Of a DNA stretch of 24,492 nt, positions 17,173-24,492 are shown one piece after another (the stretch's first letter is position 1; each line of letters starts with the position of its first letter). Source of the DNA: Verrucomicrobiia bacterium (GTDB lineage Bacteria; Verrucomicrobiota; Verrucomicrobiia; Opitutales; Opitutaceae). The stretch covers positions 1 through 24,492 of the forward strand of contig JAUHWE010000003.1 in the NCBI GenBank assembly GCA_030424825.1. Reading direction: 5' to 3'. The notes beneath the pieces were generated by a model. That model saw nothing but the letters and a program-made list of their open reading frames with translations. It made no database searches and had not been told where the DNA came from. The position numbers and the translations under genes were made by a program.

Positions 17173-17871
17173 GGGGCTGTCCTAGCTAGGATTAATGACG
17201 CGCGAGTTTAACCCAGTATTTAAGCTGCCTTAGCAGCTGTTGATGGTTGCCTTCGCTGAAGCGCCATTCGCACTCCTTGAGGAACCAGTAGAAACTTTCT
17301 TTTCTGATGCCATTGAATCGACGCAAATGACGCTTGGCCTGATTCCAGAAGTTTTCAATGCCATTAATGTGATTGCCCTTGTCCGCGAAGATCCCGGAAC
17401 AATTGAGCCGCATGTGGTAAAAACACGTTGTAGGCCTTGAACGTATCAGCATAGACGATACTGTCGGCTAGATTTTCTCCTGGATTATGGGCAGCGATGT
17501 CGCAGTGCTCGAGTCGGGGAATGTTCGCTATATAGATCTTTCTGCCCCTTTTTAGCATGCCAAAAAACCGCTACTTTTCCGGACGCGCCTCGACCGCACC
17601 TGCCCTTGCACCTTCCTCCGAAGAAGCTTTCATCGTCCTACACTTCCCCGCTGATCTCGTAGCTCGGAAGTTTGCTGGACATGAGTTTGCGAAGCCGCAT
17701 GAAGAAATCTGCAGCGGTATTGGGATGTACTCTGGCCACTTCCGCTGTGGCCCTGGCGGTGGAGCCTACCGCGAACAATTTGATCAGCTTAGACTGCTTG
17801 TTTGAACTCAATCGACTCTTCCTTTCAAACATGGTTTCTATCCTAAACTTGTTGCTTAGCTCGGACAGACC
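17173..17871 (-). mobile_element. Degenerate IS1595-family (IS1016/ISSod11-like) insertion sequence
   Basis: About 700 bases, the usual size of small IS1595-family elements. Imperfect terminal inverted repeats are visible: GGGCTGTCCTAGCTAGG at 17174-17190 and, on the other strand, GGTCTGTCCGAGCTAAG at 17871-17855 (14 of 17 identical). The interior is filled by a broken transposase. No matching 8-bp target duplication is evident in the flanks, as expected for an old copy. It sits between the start region of TonB receptor 1 and the 3' end of TonB receptor 2. Confidence 0.8.
17192..17832 (-). pseudogene. IS1595-family transposase, inactivated
   Basis: Pieces of one transposase are readable in successive frames. 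The N-terminal part, from the ATG at 17832, is SRLSSNKQSKLIKLFAVG...NTAADFFMRLRKLM, the helix-turn-helix region. A TAG at 17638-17640 replaces the Glu codon expected in the GEVE-x-DES motif, after which DDESFFGG (first catalytic Asp) follows in frame. An extra base in the run of six A/T at 17562-17567 shifts the frame to MLKRGRKIYIANIP ... SIVYADTFKAYN (second Asp). A further shift near 17419-17430 leads into ADKGNHINGIENFWNQAKRH (ISXO2-like DDE C-terminus with the ENFW Glu) and LKECEWRFSEG. One nonsense change and two frameshifts make it non-functional; it can move only if a related intact transposase acts in trans. Confidence 0.87.
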
Positions 17872-18151
17872 GTTGAGTTATTGTGGCGTAGCGTATGTAG
17901 GCATGTGCGAAGAAGCTAGAGCTCCAGAAAGAGAAAAGTCGAAGGAGACACGTGAATCGGTTTCCGCATTTCGAGAATCGAAACATCTATTTCTAGATAT
18001 CAGAAACAATAAGCATTTCGCTCATATTCATGAAGCGATAAGGCCGAATAGACGCCGAAAAAATCGCCCCGCGAATTTGTATGCATTTTACTGCTACTCC
18101 TTCACGAGGCGAAAACTAACCCATTGGTACTTAAAACAACTTAATCACATA
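17872..18151. other. Intergenic stretch between the insertion sequence and TonB receptor 2
   Basis: No gene is recognised in these 280 bases; the long plus-strand frame through here runs across the broken transposase and the receptor terminator and has no recognisable protein content. The only clear feature is the receptor 2 terminator hairpin at 18058-18112. Between that hairpin and the receptor stop, AAACAACTTAA recurs in the same place as downstream of receptor 1. Confidence 0.5.
18058..18112 (-). terminator. Terminator-like hairpin with conserved loop, downstream of TonB receptor 2
   Basis: On the minus strand a 12-bp stem (18112-18101 with 18075-18064) closes a 25-base loop and is followed by six T (18063-18058). 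It starts 39 bases after the receptor stop. Two pairs are U-G in minus-strand RNA and would be A-C mismatches in plus-strand RNA. Compared with the receptor 1 hairpin, the eighth pair changes from A-U to G-C on both arms, a compensatory change, while 20 bases of loop (GTAGCAGTAAAATGCATACA) are identical. Confidence 0.77.
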
Positions 18152-21100
18152 CTAGAATCCAATCGTTGAGGTCAAAGTGACGTTGCGTGGATGACGTAAA
18201 TTCCAGCCAACCGGAACCAGCTCGTTTACAGCCCCATGAACACCACGAGTATCGTAACGGGCCGACGCGCGTATTGGAGCCGTTTCGTTAAACAAATTGC
18301 TCACGTTTAACTGTAGCTTCAGGTCAGCTTTATCATTCCAAATGGCAGTACGATAGCCCAGCAACATTCCAAACTCGGTGTACTCATCACCTTTGACAGG
18401 ACGGCTAACGTCAATGAATCCAGTCGGCTGCCCGTTTACGTCGAAACGTTCGTAGCCAATGGTGTTCGCACTACGCCAGCGCCCATTTCCCCCGATGCTC
18501 CAACCCTTCAATTTGCTGTCATCAGCGAAGGTGTAAGTCGCAAGGAAATTGGCAGCATATTTTCCGTTTTGAGCAGTGGTTACCCCGGTTAAGGCAACAT
18601 CGTCCAGATAGTTCTGCTCCCAGCTGTCTGTCTGCTGCTCGATGAAGAGGGCGTCGTTGCCCGCCTGAATACGATGGTTTTCAAGCGAAGGATCGAGATT
18701 GAAGAAGCTGGACACCGTTCCTGCCTCAACCTTGCGAAGCTCAGAAGCGAAGGTGCGCCAAGTGCCTAGCCCTTCAAACTTCGTGTCGCGGTTGTACATG
18801 TATTCACCCATGGCCGCCAAGTGCGTACCAAGTTGATTGACGTTCTCATTGCCCGATAAAGCGATCCGCCAGTTCTCGGATGGATTGAACGTAACGCTCA
18901 ATTCGTAGCCTTCCGCAACGTAGTTCCAGGTATCGGATACCGCCCCGGTATCGATTGGGTATCCCCCATCGTTCGCCATGTCCGCGAAATAGGGATGGCC
19001 CCCCACAAGGTTTCCGCCCGCATCCAACAATTCAGTACCATCCCGGTAGTTGTTGCGCAACCGGTCAATCGTGGCCCTTGCCCCGCCCGCATCGGCATTA
19101 GCATTGCGAGGTTCATTATTATTGGTCGTCTCGAACTTGGTTAACCCAATGTGGAGCCTATTGTTAAGGAGGTTAAAGCGGACGCCGTAGTCTTGAGTTT
19201 CCCCCTGTCCATTAGCCGGCGATTGACCCAGCGCATTCACCCAGGTTGCGTTCGCAACCGGCAGGAAATTGCTTGATTCATTGTAAAAGAGCGATACGGC
19301 CTCCGTGGCATGGTAGACGGCACTGTAGGTCCTAGTAATACCACTGGCCGTCAAAAGCGGATCCGCGTTGAAAGGAAGCTCTGAGCCGGGGGTAAACCAA
19401 GTCGCCCCAGCCGGAGCGCCAGGAACCGTGACAGTCCGCGTACCGGTTGCGACAAAGCTTTCAACATCATCCTCGCGATAGCCAACGACTGTGATTAGCT
19501 TGTTTCCAAACCAACGGCCTTGCCAACCAGCGGAGATCGACTCCGTTTCCGCCCGGTTCTTTCTAGCAGGCAAAAACATTAGGCGCTCAATCTGAATCGG
19601 CTGCGACTCGACGGCAGTCACGCCCGTCAATCCGTAGCCTTCCAACAAATCCTTATGTTTCAAAATCTGGTTGGAATCCCCAACGATAGGCAGGTTTCCG
19701 TCTACGAAATAGGTCCGAGACCGCATACCGTATCCCCCGTTGGCTGGGTTGGCATTCCATCCGTTGCCGCCCCCAATGGCCGCAATGTTGAAGTTGCGCA
19801 GCAAGTCTTCATCATTGTCGAAGCGCTTGTCAGACCACAGGGTACTGAAACTATGCTTGCCCAGCCAAGAATTGTTTTCAGTTAGATCCAGTTCATAGGA
19901 CAGGGTGGCCCGAGTTTCACTGATATCCGTGTCCACTTCACGAAATTGCTGGTTAGTATCTTCACCGTAGTACTGGAGGTAGCCAGGGTTGAGCTGGTTA
20001 TCCGGCGTGTAACGATTGACATCTACTTTTATATCGCCCGTCCAGCCTGGTGTGTAGTCTCTCCTATGATACGTAGTGTTATGCGCCACTTCAAGGAAAA
20101 GGTTTTCCGCCAGCTTCTGCTCCCAAAAAGCATGTGTCCAACGGCCACGCTCATGGGATGAGGGATCATCCCAGGTGCCACCATATAAATTAGCATCTTT
20201 CGGAATTCCCGTAATTTCCCAAGGATTCTCATCTTGAAATCGAGGAGACGTGATTCCGTCAAAAGTATTGTTCTGCACTTGGCCCATGAATCGAGAATTC
20301 CATACCGCATTCACACCATCCAACCCGCCAATCCATATTTGGCTATGTCCACCGATCCGACTAATGGCATCGTTGGGATCAAAGTCCGCTTCTGAATCGA
20401 CAAATCCGTCTTCGTCCATCACTCCCGGAGCAACTGGAATAGGATTGCCTAGATGATCAACGTACTCTCGCGTCCCATTCCACGCCACGTTTGAATGCAC
20501 GAAATCGACCGTTGGTTTTCCCGCTGCCGCCCAACGCATCAGGCCCGCATCGAAGGTATACTTTAATGGAGCGATGTTACGGTGTATGTCGTAACCCTCG
20601 TGGTTCAGGCGAAACGTGGTGTTTTCCCAAGGATTGTAAGTCATGGAAATCGTTCCACGCACTTGATCCTTCCCTGCGTATCGACGAAATTCTCGCTGTT
20701 TGTCCCAAAGCAGATTGAGGCGGATCGCAAATTTGTCTTCGACGAGTATTCGATTAAGGTCAATCGAACCGCGTAAAGATGAATGACGATCAATCTGGGT
20801 ACGAAAGCTTGTCGCATCTCGCCCAAAGTGAGCTCTCTTGGTACTTGTGATCGCTACCCCTTGAGGGTTTCCTACCCCAATTAGAAGTGCGTTTGGCCCT
20901 AGTGAAAGTGTGACCCGTTCCAAATTGTAATTGTCCGGGGAGTCCGCTCCGTCAAAAAAGTCATGTGAAACCGACTGGTTACCCGCGTTCGTATTAAACC
21001 CGCGAATCGAATAAGATTGCCCAGTTCCATAGCGCATCTGCGATCCATGAGCCCGGTTCTGGTCGGTATTATCGGACTGCGTCAAATCTACGCTCGGAGT

Positions 21101-21403
21101 GTAGATTAGAGCTTCCTCGAAGCTGTTGACCCCGAGATCTTCCATAAACTCCGACGTCATGACCGTAATGGAAGCTCCCACATCCCCCAAGTTGGTGCGT
21201 AGCCTAGTACCGGCCAAAGTCTGAGTGGCACGATAACCTTGGTTATTCGAATCGTCGACAGAGAAAGGAGAGAGTTCGAAGACTTCTTCTTGGTCATCAG
21301 CGCTGTCCTGAGCATGCAGAATTGCGGGGATCAGCCCAAAGCTGAACAGTAGGCCCAACCAGTTTCGTGATTGGAGCGAGGCATTAGGGTGTAACTTTTT
21401 CAT
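18152..21403 (-). CDS. TonB-dependent outer membrane receptor (Opitutae type), receptor 2
   Basis: I choose the ATG at 21403 (1083 residues): it gives a classic signal peptide (MKKLHPNASLQSRNW, then GLLFSFGLIPAILHA, cut before QDSADD). The upstream in-frame ATG at 21439 would only add 12 residues of leader. EEVFELSPFSVD (39-50) matches receptor 1 and may be the TonB-contact segment. The plug is TLAGTRLRTNLGDVGASITVMTSEFMEDLG through SIRGFNTN, and LSLGPNALLIGVGNPQG. The C-terminus NVTLTSTIGF ends in Phe, as in outer-membrane barrels. An acidic segment MDEDGFVDSEADFDPND may bind calcium, but it is not a full EF-hand loop. Overall similarity to receptor 1 is limited to plug and C-terminal motifs, so they probably import different ligands. 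It is divergent from the sensor kinase gene, with 221 bases between starts, and shares its upstream site. Confidence 0.93.
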   Translation of the reverse strand: MKKLHPNASLQSRNWLGLLFSFGLIPAILHAQDSADDQEEVFELSPFSVDDSNNQGYRATQTLAGTRLRTNLGDVGASITVMTSEFMEDLGVNSFEEALIYTPSVDLTQSDNTDQNRAHGSQMRYGTGQSYSIRGFNTNAGNQSVSHDFFDGADSPDNYNLERVTLSLGPNALLIGVGNPQGVAITSTKRAHFGRDATSFRTQIDRHSSLRGSIDLNRILVEDKFAIRLNLLWDKQREFRRYAGKDQVRGTISMTYNPWENTTFRLNHEGYDIHRNIAPLKYTFDAGLMRWAAAGKPTVDFVHSNVAWNGTREYVDHLGNPIPVAPGVMDEDGFVDSEADFDPNDAISRIGGHSQIWIGGLDGVNAVWNSRFMGQVQNNTFDGITSPRFQDENPWEITGIPKDANLYGGTWDDPSSHERGRWTHAFWEQKLAENLFLEVAHNTTYHRRDYTPGWTGDIKVDVNRYTPDNQLNPGYLQYYGEDTNQQFREVDTDISETRATLSYELDLTENNSWLGKHSFSTLWSDKRFDNDEDLLRNFNIAAIGGGNGWNANPANGGYGMRSRTYFVDGNLPIVGDSNQILKHKDLLEGYGLTGVTAVESQPIQIERLMFLPARKNRAETESISAGWQGRWFGNKLITVVGYREDDVESFVATGTRTVTVPGAPAGATWFTPGSELPFNADPLLTASGITRTYSAVYHATEAVSLFYNESSNFLPVANATWVNALGQSPANGQGETQDYGVRFNLLNNRLHIGLTKFETTNNNEPRNANADAGGARATIDRLRNNYRDGTELLDAGGNLVGGHPYFADMANDGGYPIDTGAVSDTWNYVAEGYELSVTFNPSENWRIALSGNENVNQLGTHLAAMGEYMYNRDTKFEGLGTWRTFASELRKVEAGTVSSFFNLDPSLENHRIQAGNDALFIEQQTDSWEQNYLDDVALTGVTTAQNGKYAANFLATYTFADDSKLKGWSIGGNGRWRSANTIGYERFDVNGQPTGFIDVSRPVKGDEYTEFGMLLGYRTAIWNDKADLKLQLNVSNLFNETAPIRASARYDTRGVHGAVNELVPVGWNLRHPRNVTLTSTIGF

Positions 21404-21624
21404 AGCTATAGTTAGTGTTAGAATATCTGATTCAAACATCAGGCGATTCTTAGGGATTGGGGGAAGGGACTTAGTAAGAAGAAACGGGGTCGTCTCCGAC
21501 TAAGGAGATAGACACACTACCACCCCCTCATAAGCTTGAGTATCCCGTGTTTACCGGATGGGATTCGAATGAGGTCGGTGGTACTCTACTCCCGTCTCTG
21601 AATTGACGTTTACCTACCCTTTGA
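21404..21624. promoter_or_regulatory. Divergent control region between TonB receptor 2 and the sensor kinase
   Basis: These 221 bases must contain promoters for both genes. They include the shared 18-bp site (21542-21559), about 138 bases upstream of the receptor start and 65 bases upstream of the kinase start. No clear sigma70 hexamers or Shine-Dalgarno sequences were found. Confidence 0.6.
21542..21559. promoter_or_regulatory. Candidate operator, copy 3 (between TonB receptor 2 and kinase)
   Basis: The site reads ATCCCGTGTTTACCGGAT on the plus strand. With the flanking AAGCTTGAGT (21532-21541) it matches the receptor 1 copy over about 28 bases with two mismatches. Its place in a divergent region would let one regulator act on both the receptor and the two-component genes. 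Confidence 0.62.
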
Positions 21625-23706
21625 ATGGCTTCTTCCCCGTTATTTTCCAACGCTCTCAACGCCAATCCAAGCTTCAGCCGAAGCCTCGCTTCGCTGGCTC
21701 TATCCATCAGTCCAACTTTACGTTCACTCGTTTGCGGAAGTGTTATTCCGATGGCGATTCTCTCGGCTTCACTGTCGGTCAATCCCGAACTCAGCGAAGT
21801 CGCCAGTAAAACAAAAAAGCTGTCGGTAAGCCAGCTCGAAGACCGTCGGAAACTTATAGAGGAAGAGCTAAAGCAACTCGCCAGCTATAGTCTGCGAAGC
21901 GGTGTGGGAGCGATCGGCTTTCGCTCAAAGACAAGCCCTACTGAAATCGCGACCGAATCTATCGAAATCATATTGGAGAAGGAGGCGTCCATCGATTCCA
22001 TCGTTCTCGTTCCCACCATTTGGCGGGACGCGCAACTCGGATTCCGAGCGGACAGTTTTCCTCCTGCCTTTAAGGTTATTGCAGGTGACAGTAGCGACCC
22101 CGTCGGCCAAACGGTCGCCACCTATGATTCAAACGTCGGTGCAACCACTAGAGTGGCTCCGTTTATCATCCCCTGCCATGACATCACCGCTTCCTGGATA
22201 CGAATTGAAACCATACGACTGTCGCCTCGATCCTTCGACAACAAGTACACGCTCCAGCTCGCCGAAATCATGGTCTTCAGCGGCGAGACCAACATCGCTC
22301 TTGGAGGGAACGTTCGAACTTCTTCTGATCAGAGTACCGGCGCAGGCACATGGCATCCCAGGTACTTGGTAGACGGATCACTCCCCTATTTGATGAATGC
22401 CGCTCATGGGGAACCCAGTGTTTCCTTCGTGAGCACCGACATCGATGGGAGCGCCAGCATAACGATCGATCTGGAATCGCCCTTTCTTCTCGATCAGATA
22501 ATACTGCACGCCGTCGACCAAAGCGATACCGTGCCCCAGGCTTTCCCAGGAGATTTCGGCTTTCCCTATCATCTAACGGTAGAGGGTGCAATGAATGCCG
22601 ATTTTTCCGATGCGAAACTGCTACTCGACTTTCGGCGGGAAAGCGTTTTCGAGGTCAGCCCAATTGTACCGATGCGTTTGCGACCTACTCAATCTAGATA
22701 TGTTCGCCTAACGGCAATCGAGCCATACGTAATCGAAACCTTCCGGGAAAACGGAGAACGAACGGTGGGGCAACGATTGGGTTTTGCGGAAATCGAATTG
22801 CTTTCAAACAACCAGAACATCGCCCTTGGAAAGACCGCCTTCTCCGTACATGCTCCTGATCTTCCGGTGAGATCCGTGACCGCCTTGACCGACGGAAACA
22901 ACCTCTACGGTGAAATACTGCCGCTACACAAGTGGATTGGTCAGTTATCAAGACGCCACGACCTTGAACTCGAGTTGCCTCTAGTAGAAGCGGAACTCAA
23001 TCGGAGATACGAGCGCCAGAAGGCCAATCTTCGCATCCTTAGCTGGATCGTGGCCTTCCTCGTTGCCGGCGGCATCATTCTGGTCTTGGTTGACCGAACC
23101 CTGCGCCAGCGTGCGGTTTTCAGAACCAAGGAACGGATCGCTGCCGATCTCCACGACGAACTTGGGGCCAATCTGCATGCGATTGCCTTACTGGGAGATC
23201 TGGCTCAAGCAGCTAAAGACACGCCTGCAAAAGCTGGCGAGTATCTGGAACGAATTAGAGCACTTATCCGCAGTACCAGCGAAGCAGCTAAAAATTGTAC
23301 CAATATGCTGGATACTCCAGGGCTGTACCAGGACCTGATAGGCGAAATGAAACGGAGCGCTCGCCGCATCACCACCGACTTGAAACACGATCTGGTATTC
23401 GAGAACGAAGAAAACATTGAACGCCTGAAACCCCGCAAACGCATTGATCTCCACCTTTTCTACAATGAGTGCCTCGTTAATATCATACGCCATTCGGATG
23501 CCACAAACGTGGAGACTCGACTATCCGCCCGGGACAATCAGCTATGCCTCACTGTTCGCGACAACGGGAAAGGGTTACCCGCTGATCCCAAAATTAACGT
23601 TCCTCCTTCACTTAGGCGTCGGGCCCGATTGATCGGGGGGCAAGTCTTCGCCAGCTCAACTGCTTCAGGGGGCACCTTAATCACTTTGCAAACAAAACTG
23701 TCCTAA
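21625..23706 (+). CDS. Sensor histidine kinase (HisKA_3 type) with discoidin-like periplasmic domains
   Basis: A 693-residue protein. A stop lies directly before the ATG at 21625, so the frame cannot extend further. A weakly hydrophobic segment at about 33-52 may be a signal anchor; the clear membrane helix is 471-489 (ILSWIVAFLVAGGIILVLV). Between them lie about 400 residues resembling two galactose-binding (F5/8 type C, discoidin-like) domains: about 95-218 ending LQLAEIMVFSG, and about 222-395 starting NIALGGNVRTSSDQS and ending RLGFAEIELLS; NIALGKTAFSV at 398 begins a partial third. The cytoplasmic part has the HisKA_3 motif ERIAADLHDELGANLHAI (phospho-acceptor His510), the N box FYNECLVNIIRH (Glu615, Asn619) and G box RDNGKGL (645-651). 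The discoidin-like sensor suggests glycan detection. The response regulator gene starts 22 bases downstream, so the two form an operon. Confidence 0.92.
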   Translation: MASSPLFSNALNANPSFSRSLASLALSISPTLRSLVCGSVIPMAILSASLSVNPELSEVASKTKKLSVSQLEDRRKLIEEELKQLASYSLRSGVGAIGFRSKTSPTEIATESIEIILEKEASIDSIVLVPTIWRDAQLGFRADSFPPAFKVIAGDSSDPVGQTVATYDSNVGATTRVAPFIIPCHDITASWIRIETIRLSPRSFDNKYTLQLAEIMVFSGETNIALGGNVRTSSDQSTGAGTWHPRYLVDGSLPYLMNAAHGEPSVSFVSTDIDGSASITIDLESPFLLDQIILHAVDQSDTVPQAFPGDFGFPYHLTVEGAMNADFSDAKLLLDFRRESVFEVSPIVPMRLRPTQSRYVRLTAIEPYVIETFRENGERTVGQRLGFAEIELLSNNQNIALGKTAFSVHAPDLPVRSVTALTDGNNLYGEILPLHKWIGQLSRRHDLELELPLVEAELNRRYERQKANLRILSWIVAFLVAGGIILVLVDRTLRQRAVFRTKERIAADLHDELGANLHAIALLGDLAQAAKDTPAKAGEYLERIRALIRSTSEAAKNCTNMLDTPGLYQDLIGEMKRSARRITTDLKHDLVFENEENIERLKPRKRIDLHLFYNECLVNIIRHSDATNVETRLSARDNQLCLTVRDNGKGLPADPKINVPPSLRRRARLIGGQVFASSTASGGTLITLQTKLS

Positions 23707-23728
23707 CCTTTTTTGATATCTTTTAAAT

Positions 23729-24388
23729 ATGAATACGAAAATTCAAGTCATGCTGGTCGAAGACAACAAAGACTACCGAGAAGTTGTCAATCTGGCGATC
23801 GGTGAAGAGGAAGATCTAGAGATCATGGATCAGTATGGAACAACTGAAATCGCTCTACGCAATCTTCAGCCCCTCGATAAACCGCGACCTGACATTATAC
23901 TGCTCGACCTAAGGCTCCCCGGGATGGGAGGACTCGATTCCATCCGCTATTTCAAGGAATACGCACCCAAGGCGAAAATTGTGATTCTCACTCAATCGGA
24001 TCAGGAAGCGGACGTGCTGCGGGCGATATTACTGGGAGCATCCGGCTACCTTCTAAAGTCGGCCCGGGTCAAGGAAATCGTCGATGGCATTCGGCTGGTA
24101 CATGGTGGCGGAGCAACTTTGGATCCTAGCGTCGCAAAATTCTTGTTACAGAATTTACAATCCCGATTGCCTAAGGAACAACTCGACATCGGACTTTCCG
24201 ATCGGGAATTGGAAATCCTGAAACTTCTCAGCGAAGGCCTAGTGAAGAAGCAGATCGCCCAGAAACTCTCGATTGGATATGCTACGGTCGACACGCATGT
24301 CGGTCATATCTACGAGAAACTACACGTCAACAATGCCCCTTCGGCGGTAGGGAAGGCCTACAAACTCGGGCTGTTTCCTAAAGGCTGA
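23729..24388 (+). CDS. NarL/LuxR-family response regulator
   Basis: A 219-residue protein. The receiver domain (about 5-125) has the acidic pocket Glu11-Asp12, the phospho-acceptor Asp60 in LLDLRLPGMGG, Thr88 and Lys110. The C-terminal LuxR-type helix-turn-helix spans about 156-215 (LSDRELEILKLLSEGLVKKQIAQKL, ATVDTHVGHIYEKLHV). It would be phosphorylated by the kinase encoded 22 bases upstream and bind DNA as a dimer. The palindrome-like sites near the receptors and propeller are candidate targets, which is an inference from location only. No Shine-Dalgarno precedes the ATG; an AT-rich spacer separates the genes. The final 104 bases of the window after this gene hold nothing I recognise. Confidence 0.95.
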   Translation: MNTKIQVMLVEDNKDYREVVNLAIGEEEDLEIMDQYGTTEIALRNLQPLDKPRPDIILLDLRLPGMGGLDSIRYFKEYAPKAKIVILTQSDQEADVLRAILLGASGYLLKSARVKEIVDGIRLVHGGGATLDPSVAKFLLQNLQSRLPKEQLDIGLSDRELEILKLLSEGLVKKQIAQKLSIGYATVDTHVGHIYEKLHVNNAPSAVGKAYKLGLFPKG

Positions 24389-24492
24389 AGTCAAATTCCG
24401 ACGACTTCCGAGACTCGAGGGAATAAGATTCCAGGCCCATACCGAGCCACATTGCCCAAACCAGACCCGTCTTCCCACAGTACGACTGAATG

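Noticed and set aside
17672..18169. 165-codon plus-strand frame across the insertion sequence and receptor terminator
   Set aside because: It runs antisense through the transposase remnant and the terminator hairpin and shows no protein motif.
24387..24408. GAAGTC/GACTTC inverted repeat after the response regulator as terminator
   Set aside because: The stem is only 6 bp with a 10-base loop and has no T tract.
1..24492. CRISPR arrays, tRNA or rRNA genes, prophage or defence systems
   Set aside because: No regularly spaced repeats, cloverleaf or rRNA-like sequence, or phage or defence proteins were seen on either strand.

Overview
The window looks like a polysaccharide-use locus from a bacterium of the phylum Verrucomicrobiota, most likely class Opitutae (Opitutales or Puniceicoccales). 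That placement rests on gene content, not on a marker gene. The evidence is two very long TonB-dependent receptors that begin, just after the signal peptide, with a shared EEVFELSPF motif and have no SusD partner; a DUF1587/1595/1592/1588/1585 cytochrome-like protein next to a DUF1552 protein; PQQ-type beta-propellers; exported sugar-isomerase-like TIM barrels; and a near absence of Shine-Dalgarno sequences.

Layout. Positions 1-7276 (minus strand) hold a tight four-gene run, in transcription order: the DUF1592-type c-type cytochrome protein, a Tat-exported DUF1552 protein, an exported beta-propeller, and a GH28 polygalacturonase-like enzyme cut by the left edge. A 409-base divergent intergenic region follows, then a second exported beta-propeller (7686-8951, plus), a 440-base stretch without a recognisable gene, an exported glucose/sorbosone-dehydrogenase-like protein with a C-terminal beta-sandwich-like module (9392-11458, minus), and a divergent Tat-type sugar isomerase/epimerase-like protein (11775-12692, plus). 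TonB receptor 1 (12992-16669, minus) carries EF-hand-like loops. It is followed on the map by repeats and a degenerate IS1595-family insertion sequence (17173-17871). TonB receptor 2 (18152-21403, minus) is divergent from a histidine kinase with a discoidin-like periplasmic sensor (21625-23706) and a NarL/LuxR-type response regulator (23729-24388).

How the genes may work together (inference). The receptors would import oligosaccharides, the GH28 enzyme would cut an acidic polysaccharide such as pectin outside the cytoplasm, and the cytochrome, propeller and dehydrogenase proteins would carry out periplasmic oxidation of sugars. The sensor kinase would detect a glycan and control the set.

The strongest unexplained signals are noncoding. 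A near-identical 18-bp imperfect palindrome (ATCCCGYKTWTACYGGAT) occurs upstream of both TonB receptors and of the 7686 propeller gene. The 3' ends of the two receptor transcripts share a terminator-like hairpin with equal stem and loop lengths, a compensatory base-pair change, G-U pairs that fit only the minus-strand RNA, and an identical 20-base loop core, although the receptor proteins themselves are strongly diverged.
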